Shown here piece by piece: positions 1-8,207 of a stretch of DNA of 64,000 bases; position 1 is the stretch's first letter, and each line of letters opens with the position of its first letter. A program made the translations under genes and the position numbers. The notes beneath the pieces are model-generated. The model saw only the letters and a list, made by a program, of their open reading frames with translations. It did no database searches and was not told the DNA's origin. This stretch comes from Pseudomonas sp. ERMR1:02 (lineage in GTDB: Bacteria > Pseudomonadota > Gammaproteobacteria > Pseudomonadales > Pseudomonadaceae): NCBI RefSeq assembly GCF_002277815.1, contig NZ_NKJI01000007.1, positions 124,001 to 188,000 of the forward strand, written 5' to 3'.

Positions 1-6
1 CAAACC

Positions 7-127
7 CTGTAGGAGCCGAGCTTGGTCCGGGCGGCGATCCGACGATAGCGGTCCGTCAGTCAATGTGATGTTGAATTTGCCCCCGTCATCGTCGGATCGC
101 CGCCCGGACCAAGCTCAGCTCCTACAG
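7..127. repeat. REP-like inverted pair upstream of rluB
   Basis: Two arms of about 40 bases (7-46 and 88-127) are near-perfect reverse complements around a 41-base spacer. The outer end is the CTGTAGGAGC motif common to most repeats in this window. The inner core, containing GGTCCGGGCGGCGATC, differs from the other copies, so this is a separate REP subfamily. The transcript could fold into a long hairpin. Confidence 0.8.
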
Positions 128-327
128 GTGTTAAGTCAATTTGCGCGCCACCGGTCGGCGGAAAAATCAATAACCTTGCGTCTATCAGCTAGTCTCTGAT
201 GCGCGAACGCCGTCATGAGCGTATGATTCGCGACCCTTCGACGATCCCCCGTCAAAGTTACAGTTTTCAATGCGTCAGGCCCCTCAATTCAGAGCGTCCT
301 GAACAGACCACACCGGGAGGTGCCCAG

Positions 328-1560
328 ATGAGTATCAACGACCAGCAAGACCACCAGCCAATCGGCCCAGCAGGCGAAAAACTGCAAAAAGTCCTCGCCC
401 GTATCGGCGTCGGCTCGCGCCGTGACGTGGAAGCCTGGATCAGCCACGGCCGCATCAAGGTCAATGGCAAAGACGCCACCCTCGGTCAGCGCGTCGATAT
501 GCATGACGCCATCACCATCGATGGCAAGGTGATCAAGCGCGAAGAAGCCGCCGAGTCGGTACGCCGCGTGATCATGTACAACAAACCCGATGGTGAAATC
601 TGCACCCGTGTCGACCCGGAAGGTCGTCCGACCGTGTTCGACAAGATGCCGCGTCCGAAAGAAGGTCGCTGGATCAACATCGGTCGTCTGGACATCAACA
701 CCACCGGTCTGCTGATGTTCACTACCGACGGTGAGCTGGCGAACCGCCTGATGCACCCTTCCTACGAAATGGATCGTGAATACGCGGTACGTGTGCGTGG
801 TGAAGTGGACGACGAGATGATCGAGCGCCTGAAAGCGGGCGTAGTGCTCGAAGACGGCCCGGCCAAGTTCACTGACATCAAGCAGGCACCCGGTGGCGAA
901 GGTTTCAACCACTGGTACCACTGCGTGGTGATGGAAGGCCGTAACCGTGAGGTTCGTCGTCTGTGGGAATCCCAGGGCCTGGTGGTCAGCCGTCTGAAGC
1001 GCGTGCGTTTCGGTCCGGTGTTCCTCAACTCCGACCTGCCGATGGGCCGCTGGCGCGAAATGAGCCAGTACGAAGTCGACATTTTGAGCGCTGAAGTGGG
1101 CCTGACCCCGGTGGCCATGCCGCAGATGACCGCCAAGAGCAAAGACAAGCTTGAGCGTATGCAGCGTAAATCGTCGCGGCCAATGGCCAAGACCGAGCGT
1201 GTGCGAACCCTGCGTCCAGCCACTGGTGAGCCAGCTACCAGCCCGCGAGCAAACCGTGAGCCGCAGATCGAAGGCGAGCGTGCGGGTCGTAAGCCTGCTG
1301 CACGCCAGGACGGTGAGCGCGGCCCACGCACTCCGCGTCCGGCCAACGGTCGCACCGAGCGTGGCGAAGGTCGTGGTGCCCCAGCCGGTCGCGGTACGCC
1401 GGTGGCGGACCGTCCGGCCGACACCAAGCGCCCGGCCAAGCCTGCGCCGAAGCGTCCGGGGATCAAACTGGTCGACGGTGACAAGCCGTCGGGCAAGCGT
1501 CGCGGTGCACCGGCTGGTTCCGGGCAGCGTCCTGGATTTGGTCGTCGCAAGCCGGAGTGA
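328..1560 (+). CDS. rluB: 23S rRNA pseudouridine synthase RluB
   Basis: Predicted RsuA/RluB/E/F-family pseudouridine synthase that modifies a uridine of 23S rRNA. The start at 328 is chosen because GGGAGG lies 8 bases upstream; the open frame continues to 199 without a ribosome site. Residues about 17-60 form the S4 RNA-binding domain (KLQKVLARIGVGSRRDVE). The catalytic aspartate is D122 in GRLDINTTGLL, and the synthase domain runs to about residue 260. The last ~130 residues are a low-complexity Arg/Pro/Gly/Lys tail, common in Pseudomonas RluB and probably an RNA-contacting extension. The protein has 410 aa. A strong terminator follows, so transcription probably ends before the group II intron. 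Confidence 0.93.
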   Translation: MSINDQQDHQPIGPAGEKLQKVLARIGVGSRRDVEAWISHGRIKVNGKDATLGQRVDMHDAITIDGKVIKREEAAESVRRVIMYNKPDGEICTRVDPEGRPTVFDKMPRPKEGRWINIGRLDINTTGLLMFTTDGELANRLMHPSYEMDREYAVRVRGEVDDEMIERLKAGVVLEDGPAKFTDIKQAPGGEGFNHWYHCVVMEGRNREVRRLWESQGLVVSRLKRVRFGPVFLNSDLPMGRWREMSQYEVDILSAEVGLTPVAMPQMTAKSKDKLERMQRKSSRPMAKTERVRTLRPATGEPATSPRANREPQIEGERAGRKPAARQDGERGPRTPRPANGRTERGEGRGAPAGRGTPVADRPADTKRPAKPAPKRPGIKLVDGDKPSGKRRGAPAGSGQRPGFGRRKPE

Positions 1561-1596
1561 AGCAGCGGTAAGCTTCAACCGGCAAGCTACAAGTGA

Positions 1597-1628
1597 AACG
1601 CCAGCCTTCGGGTTGGCGTTTTTTTTTT
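1597..1628 (+). terminator. rluB intrinsic terminator
   Basis: AACGCCAGCC, loop TTCG, GGTTGGCGTT, then eight T residues: a textbook Rho-independent terminator 36 bases after the rluB stop. It is also the apparent target site of the group II intron that starts two bases later. Confidence 0.92.
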
Positions 1629-2057
1629 GGGTGCGCCAGGCATGGCGCGTTGCGCGCAAGCGCAACCAGCTTGGCTGTGGTGGCCTCGCTGGTGACTTGG
1701 AGGTGAAAGTCCTCTACACACCCGGCAAGGGGAAGTGTTAGCCAGAGGCAAGGGTGTCGCGGGTGACCGCGAATCTGAAGGAAGCCCGAGGCAAAATGCT
1801 GGCCTGACGAACAGGAAGCGGATAGAGGCGGCGCAGCGGGGTAAGGCGGCCCAAACCGTCAAAGCCCAATACTTGCACGGAACGCTGCGACGTAGATCCG
1901 ACAGGCATAAGCAGGAAGGTCGCGCGAATTACCCTGGGAGATCTGCACGTTTGCCACTGTGCTACCGCGCGTCGAGAGGCGACGGGATGAGCGTGCAGAA
2001 GTCAGCCGAAGCCGTAGTAAGTGACGAATAACCCCGTCGCCAAGGGCCGAACAGGTT

Positions 2058-3479
2058 ATGCCGCCAGTAGGCGTCAAAGTCTCGTTGAATACCGAAATGC
2101 AGAAATTTCTCCCAGAGAAGACTGTTACCCCGAGTCCCGGACAGTATCCGAGGATAACGGCTGGCAGCGCAAAGGTATCGGCGGCGTCTGTGACGTGGAC
2201 GAACGCGGAGTCGGACATGCTTATGGAACGGGTGCTTGCACCGGCTAATCTTAGGCGTGCGTATAAACGCGTGGTCAGCAACAAGGGCGCGCCGGGTGCC
2301 GATGGCATGACGGTCGACGACTTGGCGAACTACGTGAAACAGTATTGGCCGATCCTCAAGGCACGGTTGCTGGCCGGCGAGTATCACCCGCAAGGTGTGC
2401 GCGCCGTCGACATCCCCAAACCTAAAGGTGGAACACGGCAACTGGGTATTCCCAATGTCGTGGATCGCCTGATCCAGCAGGCACTGCTGCAACAGCTCAC
2501 GCCGATTTTCGATCCTCTGTTCTCGGATTACAGCTACGGTTTTCGTCCGGGCAGAAGCGCTCATCAAGCCATTGAAACTGCTCGCGGTCATGTGGCGGCA
2601 GGGCATCGCTGGTGCGTGGAACTGGATCTTGAGAAGTTCTTTGATCGGGTTAATCACGACATCCTGATGGCTTACGTGGCGCGTCAAATCGAAGATAAGC
2701 GCGTGCTCAAGTTGATCCGTCGTTACTTCGAAGCGGGAACGATGTCAGGCGGTATTGCCAGCCGACGGCAGGAGGGGACGCCGCAAGGCGGCCCGCTCTC
2801 GCCGTTGCTGTCGAACATCCTGCTCAACGAACTCGACCGCGAGCTGGAACGACGGGGCTATCGATTCGTACGCTATGCCGACGATGCGAACATCTATGTG
2901 TGCAGTCGTCGTGCTGGTGAACGAGTGATGAGAAGTGTTGAGCGCTTCCTGAATCAGCGCCTGAAACTGACGCTGAACCGGGAAAAGAGCCGTGTGGCGC
3001 GGCCCTGGGTCTGTGATTACTTGGGCTATGGGATGAGCTGGCATCAACAGCCGAGGCTGAGAGTGGCGACGACGAGTCTGGGTCGCTTGCGCGGCCGACT
3101 CAGAGATCTGCTGCGCAGAGCACGAGGCCACAAGATGGCGAATATCATCGAGCGGATAAACCCCGTGCTACGCGGATGGGCTGGCTACTTCAAGCTGAGC
3201 CAGAGCAAGCGGCCACTTGAGGAACTGGACGGCTGGGTGCGGCACAAGCTTCGTTGTGTCGTCTGGCGTCAATGGAAGCGGCCCTTTACAAGGGCGCGCA
3301 ACTTGATACGTCTGGGACTCAATGAAGCGCGGGCGTGGAAATCGGCAGTCAATGGCCGAGGCCCATGGTGGAACTCGGGAGCGCCCCATATGAATCAGGC
3401 GCTACCGAAGAAGCTGTGGGATCGACTCGGGTTAGTCTCGGTACTGGATACGATAAACCGGCTTAGCCGCATAGCTTGA
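2058..3479 (+). CDS. ltrA: Group II intron-encoded reverse transcriptase/maturase
   Basis: Intron-encoded protein of 473 aa that splices the intron and copies it back into DNA. The RT domain shows the conserved blocks in order: NKGAPGADGMTV, the fingers motif KPKGGTRQLGIP, FRPGRSAHQAI, ELDLEKFFDRVNH, GTPQGGPLSPLLSN and the catalytic FVRYADDANIY. The maturase (X) domain follows with INPVLRGWAGYF. The protein ends about 100 residues later without the paired-cysteine HNH endonuclease, so it is an En-minus type. The start is uncertain: ATG 2058 has a weak AGG upstream, and ATG 2097 is also in frame. No frameshift is seen, so the element may be active. Confidence 0.9.
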   Translation: MPPVGVKVSLNTEMQKFLPEKTVTPSPGQYPRITAGSAKVSAASVTWTNAESDMLMERVLAPANLRRAYKRVVSNKGAPGADGMTVDDLANYVKQYWPILKARLLAGEYHPQGVRAVDIPKPKGGTRQLGIPNVVDRLIQQALLQQLTPIFDPLFSDYSYGFRPGRSAHQAIETARGHVAAGHRWCVELDLEKFFDRVNHDILMAYVARQIEDKRVLKLIRRYFEAGTMSGGIASRRQEGTPQGGPLSPLLSNILLNELDRELERRGYRFVRYADDANIYVCSRRAGERVMRSVERFLNQRLKLTLNREKSRVARPWVCDYLGYGMSWHQQPRLRVATTSLGRLRGRLRDLLRRARGHKMANIIERINPVLRGWAGYFKLSQSKRPLEELDGWVRHKLRCVVWRQWKRPFTRARNLIRLGLNEARAWKSAVNGRGPWWNSGAPHMNQALPKKLWDRLGLVSVLDTINRLSRIA

Positions 3480-3550
3480 ACCGCCGTATACGGAACCGTA
3501 TGTACGGTGGTGTGAGAGGACGGCGGCTGTGAGGCCGCCTCCTACTCGAT
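3480..3550 (+). ncRNA. Group II intron domains V and VI
   Basis: 3480-3511 folds as a ~34-nt hairpin (ACCGCCGTA pairing with TACGGTGGT around a central ggaacc), the size and position of catalytic domain V. 3515-3544 forms the second hairpin (gaggacggcggc with gccgcctcc), with an unpaired A near its 3' base that is the likely branch point, as in domain VI. The intron 3' end follows within a few bases. Confidence 0.7.
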
Positions 3551-3587
3551 CCTGGCTTAAGTGATGTGTTGTTTGTCAGTCCGTCAT

Positions 3588-3651
3588 CGCGGGCAAGCCT
3601 CGCTCCTACAGGTTTGGCGCGTTCCCTGTAGGAGCGAGGCTTGCACGCGAA
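3588..3651. repeat. REP-like inverted pair
   Basis: Convergent copies of the CGGGCAAGCCTCGCTCCTAC unit facing each other over a short spacer. The second arm carries GCACGCGAA where most copies have GCCCGCGAA. Located just downstream of the group II intron. Confidence 0.8.
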
Positions 3652-4054
3652 GGCGTCTGCGGTAACGCCACCGTCTCTGAATGGAAAGCTGGCGTTACGC
3701 CTTGTAAAGAAATCCTGACGAATTTCGCCGATTGGTCCCCTGGAATCATCATCTCGCAAAAGATGTAAGAAAAATCTTCCGCCCTACAATTTTTCCTGAC
3801 GCATCCCAGCGCTCTAGCCCGCTTGTTTCCAGACCCCATGCAAGGTGTCATGCGCTCCATGCCTGTCGTGCAGGTGCATAACAAAAAGGAGGCGCAATGA
3901 ACGCCGCAATCCATTTCCAGCTCTCAGCGTGGGCCGGTTTTTCCGCCGTCCCCGTCAATGGCCCGCAAAGGCCCGACTCCCTTTTTGCAGCCGCCAGAGT
4001 CTCTCGGGGCGGACACAGGCAATCCCGGCAACCGACACACCGATTCAGTGGTGT
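3652..4054 (+). other. Long intergenic region upstream of aroP
   Basis: About 400 bases with no recognised gene. There is one strong Shine-Dalgarno-like AAGGAGG just before ATG 3897, which opens a 68-codon frame to 4103. A 20-codon frame (ATG 3838, stop 3900) overlaps that ATG as ATGA. Neither product resembles a family I know, and the 68-codon frame runs through the promoter-like site at 4055-4083, so I do not call either as a gene. Confidence 0.4.
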
Positions 4055-4083
4055 CTGGCAGCAGGGGGTTGGCGGTGTACAAT
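4055..4083 (+). promoter_or_regulatory. Putative sigma-70 promoter of the leader ORF-aroP unit
   Basis: CTGGCA (4055-4060), a 17-base spacer, then TACAAT (4078-4083). It matches four of six -35 and five of six -10 consensus positions with ideal spacing. It lies 130 bases upstream of the leader ORF. Predicted from sequence only. Confidence 0.45.
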
Positions 4084-4211
4084 GCGCCGCGTTTTACCTG
4101 TGACCTCCTGCGCATCTGCGCAAACCTCAAGGCTATCCGCCTTGTTCACTCCGCCGCGTCACGAGCGTGTCGGGTTCGATTTCGTCACAGATAAAAACAA
4201 ACAGGTGACGC

Positions 4212-4274
4212 ATGACCGTTGTAAATACGCTGAACTCCTGGTGCCTGCGCTGGGGTTTGATCGGTGCCGCTTAA
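4212..4274 (+). CDS. Candidate 20-aa leader peptide with two Trp codons
   Basis: ATG 4212 is preceded by AGGTGA at a good distance and encodes 20 residues ending LNSWCLRWGLIGAA, with Trp at positions 10 and 14, stop TAA at 4272-4274. It lies between the promoter-like site and aroP, 54 bases before the aroP start. The segment between stop and aroP (4275-4328) is C/A-rich and G-poor and has no clear intrinsic hairpin, so a Rho-dependent or translational mechanism would fit better than a classical trp-type attenuator. A regulatory role in sensing aromatic amino acid supply is inference. I know of no described homologue. Confidence 0.45.
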   Translation: MTVVNTLNSWCLRWGLIGAA

Positions 4275-4328
4275 CGTCGTATCCAAGCAGCAACCAAACA
4301 TCATCAAACCTTGCGTGAGACCCTTTTC

Positions 4329-5747
4329 ATGAGTGGACAAAACTCGCATTCAGGCGAGCTGAAACGCGGCCTGAAAAATCGCCACATTCAATTGATCGCC
4401 CTCGGTGGCGCGATTGGCACCGGTTTGTTCCTCGGCTCGGCCGGGGTACTGAAATCCGCCGGCCCGTCGATGATCCTCGGCTACGCCATCTGCGGCTTTA
4501 TTGCCTTCATGATCATGCGCCAACTGGGCGAAATGATCGTCGAAGAGCCAGTGGCCGGCTCCTTCAGCCACTTTGCCCACAAATACTGGGGCGGCTTTGC
4601 CGGCTTCCTGTCGGGCTGGAACTGTTGGATTCTGTACATTCTGGTGGGCATGTCCGAGTTGACGGCAGTCGGTAAATACATCCACTACTGGGCACCGGAC
4701 ATCCCGGCCTGGGCCTCGGCCGCTGCATTCTTCGTGCTGATCAACGCGATCAACCTGGCCAACGTCAAAGTCTTTGGCGAAGCCGAGTTCTGGTTCGCGA
4801 TCATCAAGGTCGTGGCGATTGTCGGCATGATTGCTCTGGGCAGCTACCTGCTGGTCAGCGGTCATGGTGGCCCGCAAGCGTCGGTCAGCAACCTGTGGTC
4901 CCACGGCGGTTTCTTCCCTAATGGCGTCAGCGGTCTGGTGATGGCCATGGCGATCATCATGTTCTCCTTCGGCGGCCTGGAAATGCTCGGTTTCACTGCC
5001 GCTGAAGCCGACAAGCCGAAAACCGTGATCCCGAAAGCGATCAACCAGGTGATCTACCGGATCCTGATTTTCTACATCGGTGCACTGGTCATTCTGCTGT
5101 CGCTGACGCCGTGGGACAGCTTGCTGGCCACTCTGAACGCGTCCGGTGATTCTTACAGCGGCAGCCCGTTCGTGCAGGTGTTCTCGATGCTTGGCAGCAA
5201 CACTGCTGCGCACATCCTCAACTTTGTGGTCCTGACCGCGGCGTTGTCGGTTTACAACAGTGGCACCTACTGCAACAGCCGCATGCTGCTGGGTATGGCA
5301 GAGCAGGGCGATGCACCGAAAGCTCTGGCGAAGATCGACAAGCGCGGTGTGCCGGTGCGTTCGATCCTCGCTTCGGCTGCCGTGACGCTGATCGCGGTAT
5401 TGCTGAACTACCTGATCCCGCAAAACGCGCTGGAACTGTTGATGTCGCTGGTCGTGGCCACGCTGGTGATCAACTGGGCGATGATCAGCTACTCGCACTT
5501 CAAGTTCCGCCAGCACATGAACAAAACCGGACAGACGTCGCTGTTCAAGGCCCTGTGGTACCCGTACGGGAACTACATCTGCCTGGCGTTCGTGGTGTTT
5601 ATTCTCGGCGTGATGCTGTTGATCCCGGGGATCCAGATATCGGTGTACGCGATTCCGGTTTGGATCGTGTTCATGTGGGTTTGCTACGGCATCAAGAACA
5701 AGCGTCGTGATTCCGCTGCTGCTGTAGTTAGTACTGCCACGCGATAG
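4329..5747 (+). CDS. aroP: AroP-type aromatic amino acid permease
   Basis: Inner-membrane amino acid:proton symporter of the APC superfamily (AAT family), probably importing Phe, Tyr and Trp. The 472-aa protein has about 12 hydrophobic helices. The N-terminal segment KNRHIQLIALGGAIGTGLF is the family signature in the substrate path, and EEPVAGSFSHFAHKYWGGFAGF is typical of AroP/PheP-like members. The start at 4329 is preferred over an in-frame TTG at 4311 because conserved family similarity begins here. It is preceded by a long leader with a candidate regulatory peptide. AnsP- or CycA-like specificity cannot be excluded from sequence alone. Confidence 0.82.
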   Translation: MSGQNSHSGELKRGLKNRHIQLIALGGAIGTGLFLGSAGVLKSAGPSMILGYAICGFIAFMIMRQLGEMIVEEPVAGSFSHFAHKYWGGFAGFLSGWNCWILYILVGMSELTAVGKYIHYWAPDIPAWASAAAFFVLINAINLANVKVFGEAEFWFAIIKVVAIVGMIALGSYLLVSGHGGPQASVSNLWSHGGFFPNGVSGLVMAMAIIMFSFGGLEMLGFTAAEADKPKTVIPKAINQVIYRILIFYIGALVILLSLTPWDSLLATLNASGDSYSGSPFVQVFSMLGSNTAAHILNFVVLTAALSVYNSGTYCNSRMLLGMAEQGDAPKALAKIDKRGVPVRSILASAAVTLIAVLLNYLIPQNALELLMSLVVATLVINWAMISYSHFKFRQHMNKTGQTSLFKALWYPYGNYICLAFVVFILGVMLLIPGIQISVYAIPVWIVFMWVCYGIKNKRRDSAAAVVSTATR

Positions 5748-5820
5748 GAAATAGATCGGCTGGCAATGTAAACGAAATGCCCGTATCGCAAGGTGCGAGC
5801 ATTTCTGCATATCGCTGGTC

Positions 5821-5912
5821 CTGTAGGAGCCGGCTTGCTGGCGATAACGGTCTGTCAGATGTAATGAATGTGACTGATACGCCGCCATCGCCAGCAAGCC
5901 GGCTCCTACAGG
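5821..5912. repeat. REP-like inverted pair (GGCTTGCTGGCGA type)
   Basis: Arms CTGTAGGAGCCGGCTTGCTG and its reverse complement flank a ~40-base spacer. It is located between the convergent aroP and ETF-QO genes, and belongs to the same subfamily as 9947-10014 and 29361-29452. Confidence 0.85.
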
Positions 5913-5952
5913 TTCACGTCATGGCGCATTATTTTTCAGACTTCAGAAACGC

Positions 5953-5978
5953 AAATGCCCCGACAAGTCGGGGCATTT
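5953..5978 (-). terminator. Terminator of ETF-QO (possibly bidirectional)
   Basis: AAATGCCCCGAC, loop AA, GTCGGGGCATTT: a perfect 12-bp stem just past the ETF-QO stop, between two convergent genes. A/T flanks on both sides would allow function in both directions. Confidence 0.75.
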
Positions 5979-5996
5979 GTTGTTCAGACGTTCGGC

Positions 5997-7661
5997 TTAC
6001 ATGTTCGGGTAAGTCGGGCCGCCAGCACCTTCCGGTGTCACCCAGGTGATGTTCTGTGCAGGGTCCTTGATGTCGCAGGTCTTGCAGTGAACACAGTTCT
6101 GGGCGTTGATCTGGAAGCGCTTCTCGCCGTCTTCCTTGGTTACCACTTCATACACGCCGGCCGGGCAGTAGCGCTGGGCCGGTTCGTCGTACAGTGGCAG
6201 GTTCTTGCTGATCGGGATGCTTGGATCGGTCAGCTTCAGGTGGCACGGCTGCTCTTCTTCGTGGTTGGTACCCGAGATGAACACCGAGCTCAATTTGTCG
6301 AAGCTGATTTTGCCATCCGGTTTCGGGTAGTCGATTTTCTTGCAGTCGGCCGCCAGTTTCAGGCAAGCGTAATCCGGCTTGGTGTCGTGCAGGGTGAACG
6401 GCAGTTTGCCGCCGAAGATGTTCTGGTCCAGCCAGTTGAAACCGCCGCCGACGATGGCGCCGTACTTGTGGATCGCCGGGCCGAAGTTGCGGCTGGCGAA
6501 CAGTTCTTCGTACAGCCAGCTGTTCTTGAAGCTGTCGACGTAAGCGGTGAGTTCGTCGCCGCCTTCGGACTCGGCGAACAGGCGATCGGCCACGGCGTCA
6601 GCGGCGAGCATGCCGGATTTCATCGCAGTGTGGCTGCCTTTGATCTTGGCGAAGTTCAGGGTGCCAAGGTCGCAACCGATCAGCGCGCCGCCCTTGAAGA
6701 CCATTTTCGGCAGCGAGTTCAGGCCGCCCTTGGAGATGGCGCGGGCACCGTAGCTGATGCGCTTGCCGCCTTCCAGGTACTGTTTGAGTACCGGGTGATG
6801 CTTGAGGCGCTGGAACTCGTCGAACGGCGACAGGAAAGTGTTGCTGTAAGACAGGTCGACGATGAGACCGACCACCACCTGATTGTTTTCGAGGTGGTAG
6901 AGGAACGAGCCACCGGTATTCTCGGTGCCCATGATGTCCATCGGCCAACCGGCGGTGTGGACCACCAGGCCTGGTTGATGCTTGGCCGGATCGACTTCCC
7001 AGATTTCCTTCAGTCCGATGCCGTAGTGCTGGACGTCGGAATCGTTGTCGAGGTTGAAACGCTTGATCAGTTGCTTGCCGATGTGGCCGCGGCAACCTTC
7101 GGCGAACAGCGTGTACTTGCCACGCAGCTCCATTCCCGGGGTGTACAGGCCTTCTTTCGGATGGCCTTCGCGGTCAACGCCCAGATCGCCGGTGATGATT
7201 CCGCGAACCACGCCGTTTTCGTCGAACAGTGCTTCCTGAGCGGCGAAGCCCGGGTAGATTTCCACGCCCAGATTCTCGGCCTGCTGAGCCAGCCATCGGC
7301 ACAGATTGCCCAGGGAGATAATGTAGTTGCCTTCGTTGTGCATGGTCTTGGGCACAAAGAAGTCTGGAATTTTTTGCGCGCTTTCAGCGTTCTTGAGAAC
7401 GAAAATGTCATCGCGCGTGACCGGCGTGTTCAGCGGCGCGCCGAGTTCTTTCCAGTCCGGGAACAATTCGTTCAGGGCCCGTGGCTCGAACACGGCACCG
7501 GACAGGATGTGAGCACCGACTTCAGAGCCTTTTTCAACCACGCAGACGCTGATTTCCTTACCGGCTTCGGCGGCCTTCTGCTTCAATCGGCAGGCGGCGG
7601 ACAGGCCAGCGGGGCCGGCACCGACGATGACCACGTCGAATTCCATGTATTCGCGTTCCAC
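5997..7661 (-). CDS. Electron transfer flavoprotein-ubiquinone oxidoreductase
   Basis: Membrane-associated FAD/4Fe-4S enzyme that takes electrons from reduced ETF and passes them to ubiquinone, linking acyl-CoA and amino acid dehydrogenases to respiration. 554 aa. The N-terminal dinucleotide-binding motif is VVIVGAGPAGLSAA. The C-terminus carries the ferredoxin-like cysteine set CVHCKTCDIKDPAQN plus an upstream Cys in RYCPAG. The start is GTG 7661 with AGGAGA six bases upstream; the internal ATG at codon 6 lacks such a site. It is divergent from etfB-etfA, its electron donor, with a PsrA-like site between them. Confidence 0.95.
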   Translation of the reverse strand: MEREYMEFDVVIVGAGPAGLSAACRLKQKAAEAGKEISVCVVEKGSEVGAHILSGAVFEPRALNELFPDWKELGAPLNTPVTRDDIFVLKNAESAQKIPDFFVPKTMHNEGNYIISLGNLCRWLAQQAENLGVEIYPGFAAQEALFDENGVVRGIITGDLGVDREGHPKEGLYTPGMELRGKYTLFAEGCRGHIGKQLIKRFNLDNDSDVQHYGIGLKEIWEVDPAKHQPGLVVHTAGWPMDIMGTENTGGSFLYHLENNQVVVGLIVDLSYSNTFLSPFDEFQRLKHHPVLKQYLEGGKRISYGARAISKGGLNSLPKMVFKGGALIGCDLGTLNFAKIKGSHTAMKSGMLAADAVADRLFAESEGGDELTAYVDSFKNSWLYEELFASRNFGPAIHKYGAIVGGGFNWLDQNIFGGKLPFTLHDTKPDYACLKLAADCKKIDYPKPDGKISFDKLSSVFISGTNHEEEQPCHLKLTDPSIPISKNLPLYDEPAQRYCPAGVYEVVTKEDGEKRFQINAQNCVHCKTCDIKDPAQNITWVTPEGAGGPTYPNM

Positions 7662-7817
7662 AGGCTATCTCCTACTCAAGGCTCAACAGTTTTTTCTAAT
7701 TTTTAAGGTTTGGTGTCGCATCCATGAATCCCGGCGCAACGTCGGGAGAGGACAATCGATCAGCCACCTTTCTCTTTGGGTGGCGCATTATATCTACACC
7801 ACTCTCAGGGTCCAATA

Positions 7818-7831
7818 CAAACGTTTGTTTG
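7818..7831. promoter_or_regulatory. PsrA-like operator
   Basis: CAAACGTTTGTTTG fits the published PsrA consensus (G/C)AAAC-N2-4-GTTT(G/C) exactly, as CAAAC-N4-GTTTG. PsrA is the long-chain fatty-acid-responsive TetR regulator of Pseudomonas. The site lies between the divergent ETF-QO and etfBA genes, whose products serve fatty acid beta-oxidation, so it is in a sensible place. Function is inferred. Confidence 0.5.
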
Positions 7832-7891
7832 AATTGGCTCCAGGCCAGAGAAATCAAAGTCACGAGGGTTATGAACGGCTATTTTTCCGTA

Positions 7892-7917
7892 TTGACCGGA
7901 ATAGGTGTTCCGGTCAA
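7892..7917. promoter_or_regulatory. Perfect 10-bp inverted repeat in ETF intergenic region
   Basis: TTGACCGGAA - TAGGTG - TTCCGGTCAA. It could be a dyad operator or an RNA stem. It lies about 290 bases upstream of etfB and about 230 upstream of ETF-QO. It has no T-run, so it is not an obvious terminator. The rest of the 7662-8207 interval shows no gene. Confidence 0.4.
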
Positions 7918-8207
7918 GATACGGGCGGTTTTGCGCTCGCCGTAGGCTAGCTGGTGGTTTCAAGAGCACCTCTAAAGACAGGCGATGGCAGTACAAGGTG
8001 ATGCGCCGTTCAGGTTAGCTGCGCAGTTTACACGCCGCGATATCGAATGACTTGTTAGTCACCACTGACGAACGGTCAAGAGCATCGTGAGCGATCGTCA
8101 CTTGACACGTATGCCGGCGTTTTTAGAGGTGCCCTTGCGCCCGATGAGCATCAACCGCCAGGTTCGCCTAGGCGACTTTCTTTTCACCGGAGAGTAACGA
8201 GGAATCC

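Larger units (their letters stand above)
1631..3550 (+). mobile_element. Group II intron (complete, ~1.9 kb)
   Basis: A retroelement consisting of a ribozyme plus its reverse transcriptase/maturase. The 5' end GTGCG at 1631 matches the group II consensus. About 430 bases of structured non-coding RNA (domains I-III) precede the encoded protein, and domains V and VI follow it (3480-3548), ending in CTACTCGAT at 3550. The element sits directly behind the T-run of the rluB terminator. Such sites are the known preference of bacterial class C introns, which lack an endonuclease domain, as this one does. The precise class is inferred from target site and protein layout, not from a folded model. Ends are good to a few bases. 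Confidence 0.85.

Noticed and set aside
4350..5897. 515-codon open frame opposite aroP
   Set aside because: High-GC third-position shadow of a well-supported gene, His/Gln/Arg-rich, no ribosome site and no recognisable family. The same applies to the long antisense frames opposite gyrA, rpsA, mnmC and tyrA-aroA.
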